Shown: one piece after another, positions 6,280 to 11,619 of the stretch | Numbering within the stretch: position 1 is the first letter of the stretch | How the letters are laid out: every line of letters begins with the position of its first letter | NCBI GenBank assembly: GCA_020444005.1 | Contig: JAHLLU010000031.1 | Location: 1-11,619, forward strand | Source of the DNA: an archaeon | GTDB lineage: Archaea > Thermoproteota > Bathyarchaeia > TCS64 | Length of the DNA: 11,619 nt | Reading direction: 5' to 3' | Notes under the pieces: generated by a model | What the model was told of the DNA's origin: nothing | Databases searched by the model: none | Seen by the model: only the letters and a program-made list of their open reading frames with translations | Program-made: the position numbers and the translations under genes

Positions 6280-9200
6280 ATGAGCAAGGTTATTGATGCA
6301 ATCAAGTTCGGGCTACTACCACCAGACGAGATCAGAAGACTCAGCGTAGTAGAAATAGGAACCAGCGACACATACGACGAAGACGGAGCACCCATCGCAG
6401 GAGGCCTTATGGACCAGCGACTAGGCACACTAGAGCCTAGACAGCGCTGCCGTACATGCGGAAACATTGCCATAAACTGCCCCGGACACTTTGGACACAT
6501 CGAGCTAGCAGTACCCGTAGTACACGTTGAGTTTGCAAAACAGATCTACAAGGTGCTAAACGCAACATGCAGAGGCTGCGGAAGCATACTACTGGACGAG
6601 GAGCTCAAAGAGAAACTCCAATCTCAGCGTAATACAGACATCGAGATGTTCGGAAAGGTATCTGATGAGACAACAGCAGAGATCATGAAGCAGGCGAAAA
6701 AGTACAAGCGCCACAAGGAGTGCCCATACTGTGGCATGGTCCAGACCGTGGTCAAATTCAACAAACCCACCAGCTTTATGGAGATCGAGAAAGAGGAGTT
6801 CTTCGACGATGATATCGAGGCAGAAGAAGAGGTAACCCGTAGACTCACACCCAACATGATCAGGGAGTGGTTCGAGCGTATCCCAGACGAAGACCTTCAG
6901 ATGCTGGACTATAATTCAACAGTAGCTAGACCAGAATGGATGGTACTACAGGTTATGCCCGTCCCACCAGTGGATGTAAGACCAAGCATCATCCTACAGT
7001 CCGGTATCAGGGCAGAGGACGACCTCACCCACAAACTAGTAGACATAATCAGAATCAATCAGAGGCTCAGGGAGAACATTGACGCAGGGGCGCCAACCCT
7101 AATCATTGAAGACCTATCAGAGCTTCTACAATATCACGTTACAACATACTTCAACAACGAGGTATCCGGTATTCCACCGGCACGCCACCGCAGCGGTAGG
7201 ACACTGAAATCCCTTGCACAGAGGCTTAAAGGCAAAGAGGGACGATTCAGAGGAAACCTAAGCGGTAAACGTGTCGACTATTCGGCTCGTACAGTAATCA
7301 GCCCAGACCCAAACTTGGATATCAACCAAGTAGGTGTTCCAATACACATCGCCACCAAGCTTACGGTTCCCGATGTTGTAACTGAGAGGAACATTGAGGA
7401 GGTCAAGAAGCTTGTTATTAACGGCCCCAACCAGCATCCCGGTGCATTGTATGTTATCAGGCCAGATCAGAAACGTATCAGGTTGGAGTTCGTACAGGAC
7501 CGAACTATGATCGCTGAGAGTATCGAGCCTGGCTTTATTATTGAACGCCATCTAAAGGACAACGATATTGCGCTATTCAACCGGCAGCCATCGCTGCACA
7601 GGATGAGCATCATGGCTCACAAGGTCAAGGTACTACCCTACAAGACATTCAGAATGCATCTTACTGTCTGTCCGCCTTACAACGCTGACTTTGATGGGGA
7701 CGAGATGAACCTCCACATTCCACAGAGCAAGGAGGCTCAGACGGAGGCACGTATGCTGATGCAGGTACAGGACCAGATCCTGAGCCCCAGATACGGAGCA
7801 CCAATCATCGGAGCAGGCAAGGACTACATCAGCGGAGCATATCTCCTCACACGAAAAGAAACTATGCTAAAGGCAAACGAGGTAGGCAAACTACTGAGCT
7901 ACATCGGCTACAAGGGCGAGATACCCAAGCCTACGGTAACCGACCCGGAGCCACTCTGGAGCGGTAAAACCATCTTCAGCATTTTCCTACCCAAGGACTT
8001 CAGCTTCGTCAGCAAGGCGAACATCTGTATGCACTGCGCTGAGTGTAAGTTTGAGGAATGTGAACACGACGCCTATGTAATGATCCAGAATGGAGAACTG
8101 AAAACAGGCATCATCGACAAGAACAGTATCGGTGCTGAGCGCCCAGACACAATCTTCCACAGGGTCATCAAGGACTATGGCACTGATGTGGGACACGACT
8201 TCCTTAACGGCGTCAGCAGACTCATCAACGGGTTCCTGACCTTAACAGGGTTCACCTATAGCTATGACGAGCTCGACCTCGAAGAGAAAGAAGTCAAGGA
8301 CATCCACAAGGTCATGCGCGGCATGGAGAAAAACGTCGCAAAACTCACAGACGAATACGAGGGCGGTATACTGGAACGACTTCCCGGTCAGACAATGCAG
8401 GAGAGCTTTGAGATCAAGGTAATGAATGAGCTAGCCAAGGCTCGTGACGCTGCAGGTGAAATAGTCCAGAACGGACTACCACTCGAGAACGGCGGAATCG
8501 TCATGACTCGTAGCGGTGCACGTGGAAGCAGCCTAAACATCGGTCAGATGATGGGCAGCGTCGGGCAGCAGTCAATCAGAGGCAAGCGAATCATGAGGGG
8601 CTATGAGGACCGTACCCTACCACACTTTAAGGAGAACGACGCGACACCAATCGCACGTGGCTTCGTATACAACTGTTATAGGGATGGTTTGACTCCACTT
8701 GAGTTCTTCTTCCACGCTATGGGTGGTCGAGAAGGACTGGTAGACACGGCGGTGCGTACACAGCAGAGCGGTTACATGCAGCGTCGTCTAATTAACGCCT
8801 TGGAGCACCTCAGAGTCGAGTACGACGGTACAGTCAGAAACAGTGTCGGAGATATCGTCCAGTTCACCTACGGTGAAGATGGTATCGACCCAAGCAAATC
8901 TGATCACGGTGTCGCGGTAAACGTCGCCCAGTTAACTGATCGTACAAAGATCAACATGGACAAAGGCAAGAAAGCCAGCGACAAATACGTCAACGAGAAG
9001 ATCGACAATATCCAGATAGAGCTACCAATACGCCTCAAAGAAGAACTACGCAAGAGACTAACAGAGGAAAAACTAACACAGCCAGCAATCGACGAGATCA
9101 TAGCATCAGTACTCAGAAACTACGACTACAGCCTAGTAGAACCAGGTGAGGCAGTCGGCATCCTAGCCGCCCAGTCAATAGGCGAGCCAGGTACGCAGAT

Positions 9201-10122
9201 GACTCTAAGAACCTTCCACTACGCAGGCGTAGCCGAGCTAAACGTCACGCTGGGTCTTCCACGGCTCATCGAGATCGTTGACGCTCGTAAGAGTCCATCA
9301 ACACCTGTAATGAACATCTATCTAGATGAGAAACACAGCAAGTCCGAGAAGAAGGCACGTGAGGTAGCGCAGAAGCTAACCTACACAACCATCGATGACA
9401 TCATTGACAGCGTCAACGTAGATCTACGAGCAGAAGCCGTCAGGATCAAGCTTGACCCTGAACGTATGGAGACTTTAGGTGTATCACCCAAGGATGTGAA
9501 GGCTATTTTCCCGTACAGCATTGAGATGTCTGAGGACTACGAGTACGTTGTACCATTGGAGGAGGAGAAGAGTCACGACCCAGATCCCATCATCAAGAAC
9601 GTCACCGAGACCCGTATCAAGGGAATCGAGGAGATTAACAGGGTCTTGACCACCATCGAGGATGGTGAGTGGCTCATCAGGACGGACGGAAGCAACCTAG
9701 AGGGTGTTCTCAGGATCGACGGAATCGATCCAAGCAGGACAACCACTAACAATATTCACGAGATCGCCGAGATATTCGGTATCGAGGCGGCTCGTAACGC
9801 CTTGGTTTATGAGGCGCACACAGTGCTAACCGAGCAGGGCTTGGACGTAGATATACGTCACGTCATGCTCGTAGCCGATATAATGACCAAGACCGGTGAG
9901 GTCCAACAGATTGGAAGACACGGTATCAGCGGCGAGAAATCAAGCGTACTGGCTAGGGCAGCCTTCGAGTTGACCATCCAGCACCTTGTAGACGCAGCGA
10001 TCAAGGGTGAAACCGATCCACTTAAAGGCGTCATCGAAAACATAATCGTCGGACAGTCAATGCCACTGGGAACAGGAAGCGTTGAGCTGTTTATGACACA
10101 AAGAGGAAGAAGCGATGAGTAG
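6280..10122 (+). CDS. rpoA: RNA polymerase subunit A, A' and A'' fused
   Basis: This is the largest, catalytic subunit of RNA polymerase (Rpb1/beta' homologue), 1280 residues in one chain. Zinc sites in the clamp are C57/C60/C67/H70 and C97/C100/C148/C151. The active site N468-N477 is NADFDGDEMN, with D470, D472 and D474 binding Mg. A cysteine cluster lies at 583, 586, 589 and 594. The bridge helix region is near DTAVRTQQSGYMQRRL. The A''-equivalent part begins around residue 900-945, and the trigger-loop segment GEPGTQMTLRTFHYAG is at 968-983. The usual A'/A'' break is replaced by continuous coding sequence (MDKGKKASDKYVNEK). The start is ATG at 6280 with AAGGAGGT at 6264-6271. There is no long C-terminal heptad tail as in eukaryotic Rpb1. 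The end overlaps rpl30e by 8 nt. Fused A is known in Thaumarchaeota and some related lineages. Confidence 0.98.
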   Translation: MSKVIDAIKFGLLPPDEIRRLSVVEIGTSDTYDEDGAPIAGGLMDQRLGTLEPRQRCRTCGNIAINCPGHFGHIELAVPVVHVEFAKQIYKVLNATCRGCGSILLDEELKEKLQSQRNTDIEMFGKVSDETTAEIMKQAKKYKRHKECPYCGMVQTVVKFNKPTSFMEIEKEEFFDDDIEAEEEVTRRLTPNMIREWFERIPDEDLQMLDYNSTVARPEWMVLQVMPVPPVDVRPSIILQSGIRAEDDLTHKLVDIIRINQRLRENIDAGAPTLIIEDLSELLQYHVTTYFNNEVSGIPPARHRSGRTLKSLAQRLKGKEGRFRGNLSGKRVDYSARTVISPDPNLDINQVGVPIHIATKLTVPDVVTERNIEEVKKLVINGPNQHPGALYVIRPDQKRIRLEFVQDRTMIAESIEPGFIIERHLKDNDIALFNRQPSLHRMSIMAHKVKVLPYKTFRMHLTVCPPYNADFDGDEMNLHIPQSKEAQTEARMLMQVQDQILSPRYGAPIIGAGKDYISGAYLLTRKETMLKANEVGKLLSYIGYKGEIPKPTVTDPEPLWSGKTIFSIFLPKDFSFVSKANICMHCAECKFEECEHDAYVMIQNGELKTGIIDKNSIGAERPDTIFHRVIKDYGTDVGHDFLNGVSRLINGFLTLTGFTYSYDELDLEEKEVKDIHKVMRGMEKNVAKLTDEYEGGILERLPGQTMQESFEIKVMNELAKARDAAGEIVQNGLPLENGGIVMTRSGARGSSLNIGQMMGSVGQQSIRGKRIMRGYEDRTLPHFKENDATPIARGFVYNCYRDGLTPLEFFFHAMGGREGLVDTAVRTQQSGYMQRRLINALEHLRVEYDGTVRNSVGDIVQFTYGEDGIDPSKSDHGVAVNVAQLTDRTKINMDKGKKASDKYVNEKIDNIQIELPIRLKEELRKRLTEEKLTQPAIDEIIASVLRNYDYSLVEPGEAVGILAAQSIGEPGTQMTLRTFHYAGVAELNVTLGLPRLIEIVDARKSPSTPVMNIYLDEKHSKSEKKAREVAQKLTYTTIDDIIDSVNVDLRAEAVRIKLDPERMETLGVSPKDVKAIFPYSIEMSEDYEYVVPLEEEKSHDPDPIIKNVTETRIKGIEEINRVLTTIEDGEWLIRTDGSNLEGVLRIDGIDPSRTTTNNIHEIAEIFGIEAARNALVYEAHTVLTEQGLDVDIRHVMLVADIMTKTGEVQQIGRHGISGEKSSVLARAAFELTIQHLVDAAIKGETDPLKGVIENIIVGQSMPLGTGSVELFMTQRGRSDE

Positions 10123-10423
10123 CAGAGATCAACAGCTGAGACTCGCTCTCTCCACTGGCAGGGTCCAACTGGGCTCCAAACAGGCGGTAAGAGAGCTCAG
10201 AAGAGGACGGGCAAAGATGGCTATATTGAGTAGCAACTGCCCAAAAGAGATGAAAGAATCCATAGAGAACTATGGAAGACTTGGAGAAATACCAATCTGG
10301 CACCATGATAAGGACAGCGTGGACCTTGGTATGTTATGTGGAAAACCTTATCCCGTATCAACCATTGTCATAAACGACCCGGGCGACTCAAGGATTCTTG
10401 ACATCGTGAAGGAAGAAGAATAG
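10115..10423 (+). CDS. rpl30e: Ribosomal protein L30e
   Basis: This is a 102-residue protein of the L30e family (L7Ae/L30e/Gadd45 fold), a large-subunit ribosomal protein in archaea and eukaryotes. Family features are LRLALSTGRVQLGSKQAVRELRRGRAK early in the protein, the AILSSNCPKEMKE segment, the Ile-Pro-Ile-Trp strand, and the LGMLCGKPYPVSTIVINDPG region; the length is normal. The ATG at 10115 overlaps the end of rpoA by 8 nt in another frame, with GAGG at 10103-10106, 8 nt upstream, inside rpoA. The stop is 1 nt before nusA. Its position between the A subunit and nusA is conserved across archaea and supports the call over L7Ae or other paralogues. Transcription from the rpoB promoter would link its level to RNA polymerase. 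Confidence 0.95.
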   Translation: MSSRDQQLRLALSTGRVQLGSKQAVRELRRGRAKMAILSSNCPKEMKESIENYGRLGEIPIWHHDKDSVDLGMLCGKPYPVSTIVINDPGDSRILDIVKEEE

Positions 10424-10424
10424 A

Positions 10425-10862
10425 ATGCTAGATAACGTAAAAATCACAGAGACTGAGATGAAGTACATCCAGCTCCTGCAGAACATGACAGGAGCGACTA
10501 TCGTGGACTGCATCGTAGACGAAGAGAATGACACAATAATTTTCACAGTCAAGAAAGGAGAAGTCGGCTTAGCAGTAGGCAAAGGCGGAGAGAAAATCAA
10601 AAGATTCCGCAACATGACCAACAAACAAGTCGAGATATACGAGTACATGCCTGAGGCAGACAAGTTCATCAAGAACGCGCTCAAACCAGCCAAGGTCAAG
10701 GACATCCGCCTAGTAGACCGCATGGAGGGTAAGAAGATCGCCATGGTGAACGTGGAGCCTAAGGACAAGGGTATCGCCATCGGTAAGAATGGGTCTAATA
10801 TCAAGAAGATCCGTTTCCTCGCTGAGAGGTATTTCCAGCTCGATACAGTTGTTATAAACTAG
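10425..10862 (+). CDS. nusA: Archaeal NusA-like two-KH-domain protein
   Basis: This is a 145-residue protein matching the short archaeal NusA, which consists of two KH RNA-binding domains and lacks the bacterial polymerase-binding N-terminus and S1 domain. KH1 covers about residues 1-75 with the GKGG loop at 52-55 (VGKGGEKIKRFR). KH2 covers about 90-145 with GKNG at 120-123 (IGKNGSNIKKIR). It is thought to act in transcription elongation or termination by binding nascent RNA, though its archaeal role is less defined than in bacteria. The ATG lies 1 nt after the rpl30e stop, with purine-rich GTGAAGGAAG upstream. It is the last gene of this operon here. In many archaea rps12 and rps7 would follow, but a convergent protease gene stands there instead, and a small hairpin overlaps the stop codon. 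Confidence 0.95.
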   Translation: MLDNVKITETEMKYIQLLQNMTGATIVDCIVDEENDTIIFTVKKGEVGLAVGKGGEKIKRFRNMTNKQVEIYEYMPEADKFIKNALKPAKVKDIRLVDRMEGKKIAMVNVEPKDKGIAIGKNGSNIKKIRFLAERYFQLDTVVIN

Positions 10863-10890
10863 GACGTTTTTCGTCCATCATTTTATTCAT
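10862..10890 (+). terminator. Hairpin and T-rich terminator of the rpo operon
   Basis: GGACG (10862-10866) pairs with CGTCC (10872-10876) around a TTTTT loop, beginning at the last base of the nusA stop. The sequence after it (ATCATTTTATTCATTATATA) is T-rich. This suits archaeal termination at the operon end. The 53-nt convergent gap to the protease gene makes termination here likely. Confidence 0.55.
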
Positions 10891-10915
10891 TATATAGGGT
10901 ATTTTGTATCTAGGT

Positions 10916-11614
10916 TTAGACTAAGTAGTGGCTTATTATCCAGTAGATGGTGCCTATCAGATTGATGTAGATATGAGTCGTGGTTGATATCCCCGTGTTT
11001 GTACGCTGCTTTGCCCATCCCGCTGTTAGTCCGAAGCTTATCAAGAAGAGTAGTCTTGTTAAAACTAGGTCTACCACACAGTGTTTAGCGCTGAATAGGA
11101 TGCTGACGATGGTTATGGCTGTCCATGGGTTCATGTAGTAACTGAGTTTGGTCTGTATGATGCCTCGCCAGAGGAACTCCTCGGCGATTGGTACCCATAT
11201 GCCGTTGACTAGTATGAAGACGATTGATACGGCTATTTTGTAGTGCTCTGCGTAGAGTGGTGTGTTTGTGTATATTGTGGTGTTGAATGTTGATTGTATG
11301 AACTCGTAGAGCCGGGGGTTCCAATTGAATCCAGAGAATAGTAATACATCAAATCTGTTTACCACCTGTATGCCGATAACTACTGCTAGTGCTGCGTTGT
11401 AAAAGGTGACTCTCTGATACCAGTCATTTATGTTGAAACCACTATAGCCAGTCTTCTGTCGTACATCACCGCCAATCAAAACATAGGCTATTATGCAGAT
11501 TACAGCATAGAATCCGCCAAGGCATACGAGGTCCATAAAGAAGTAGTTGAAATAGGTAGGCAGTAGGACTGAGATGATTCTCCTTGATGTAAACTCACCA
11601 GCTATGATGATCAA
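10916..11614 (-). CDS. CPBP-family intramembrane protease (Rce1-like), start uncertain
   Basis: This is a membrane protein of at least 232 residues with about six to eight hydrophobic segments. All three motifs of the CPBP (CAAX protease and bacteriocin-processing, Rce1-like) family are present: E145-E146-x3-R150 (EEFLWR), F174-x3-H178 (FSAKH), and H214-x3-N218 (HIYIN). The two Glu and two His residues form the glutamate-type active site inside the membrane, and the family cleaves proteins or peptides near membrane segments. The substrate is unknown; in eukaryotes Rce1 trims prenylated CAAX proteins, while many prokaryotic members are linked to peptide processing or immunity. The frame stays open to the window edge. 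TTG at 11614 is the first start seen, so the N-terminus may continue past the window; the ATG at codon 27 is another option. It is convergent to nusA, and no co-oriented neighbour is visible. Confidence 0.88.
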   Translation of the reverse strand: MIIIAGEFTSRRIISVLLPTYFNYFFMDLVCLGGFYAVICIIAYVLIGGDVRQKTGYSGFNINDWYQRVTFYNAALAVVIGIQVVNRFDVLLFSGFNWNPRLYEFIQSTFNTTIYTNTPLYAEHYKIAVSIVFILVNGIWVPIAEEFLWRGIIQTKLSYYMNPWTAITIVSILFSAKHCVVDLVLTRLLFLISFGLTAGWAKQRTNTGISTTTHIYINLIGTIYWIISHYLV

Positions 11615-11619
11615 TGCTA

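Noticed and set aside
2949..10122. Intein or intron insertion in rpoB or rpoA
   Set aside because: Conserved motifs run in normal order and spacing with lengths usual for unsplit subunits; no intein splicing blocks or frame breaks are seen.
10388..10804. 138-residue frame antisense to nusA
   Set aside because: It is fully covered by rpl30e and nusA, which have clear family motifs; its Ser/Leu/Phe-rich composition is typical of a shadow frame.

Overview
The window is chromosomal DNA from an archaeon. The evidence is an eukaryote-like RNA polymerase B-A-L30e-NusA operon, an Lsm-L37e pair, and a tRNA-Leu gene carrying a bulge-helix-bulge intron. RpoB is one 1109-residue chain (B' and B'' joined). 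RpoA is also one chain, of 1280 residues (A' and A'' joined). Unsplit A is known from Thaumarchaeota and some deep-branching TACK or related lineages, while most Crenarchaeota and Euryarchaeota split it. The window therefore suggests a TACK/Asgard-type archaeon, but the genus or phylum cannot be fixed by eye. Many starts have clear Shine-Dalgarno sequences, and TTG starts are common.

Layout. Positions 1-1171 (+) hold a short membrane-protein operon: the 3' part of a DUF6326-like gene, a six-helix DUF4386-like protein, and a 71-residue helical protein of unknown function, each coupled to the one before. Positions 1172-1481 hold no convincing gene, only two small inverted repeats. Positions 1482-2677 (-) run in the order lsm promoter, lsm, rpl37e, a membrane-anchored CAP/SCP-like protein, and tRNA-Leu(UAA) with a 22-nt intron and a T-tract terminator. 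Positions 2628-2948 are a divergent intergenic region containing the lsm promoter, a possible 27-codon leader ORF and the rpoB ribosome binding site.

Positions 2949-10862 (+) are the main operon, rpoB-rpoA-rpl30e-nusA, with gaps of 1 nt or overlaps of 8 nt throughout. It makes the two catalytic subunits of RNA polymerase, one ribosomal protein and a two-KH-domain NusA. A small hairpin with T-rich sequence overlaps the nusA stop. Convergent to it, 10916 to the window end (-) encodes a CPBP (Rce1-like) intramembrane protease with all three family motifs.

The transcription and translation genes form one growth-linked block. The usual archaeal flanks of this operon, rpoH before rpoB and rps12/rps7 after nusA, are absent, so the cluster is rearranged. 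I see no mobile element, CRISPR array or complete new defence system. The most notable points are the fused RpoA, a four-cysteine cluster inside it, the tRNA intron, the CAP-like protein, and the small ORF ending one base before rpoB.
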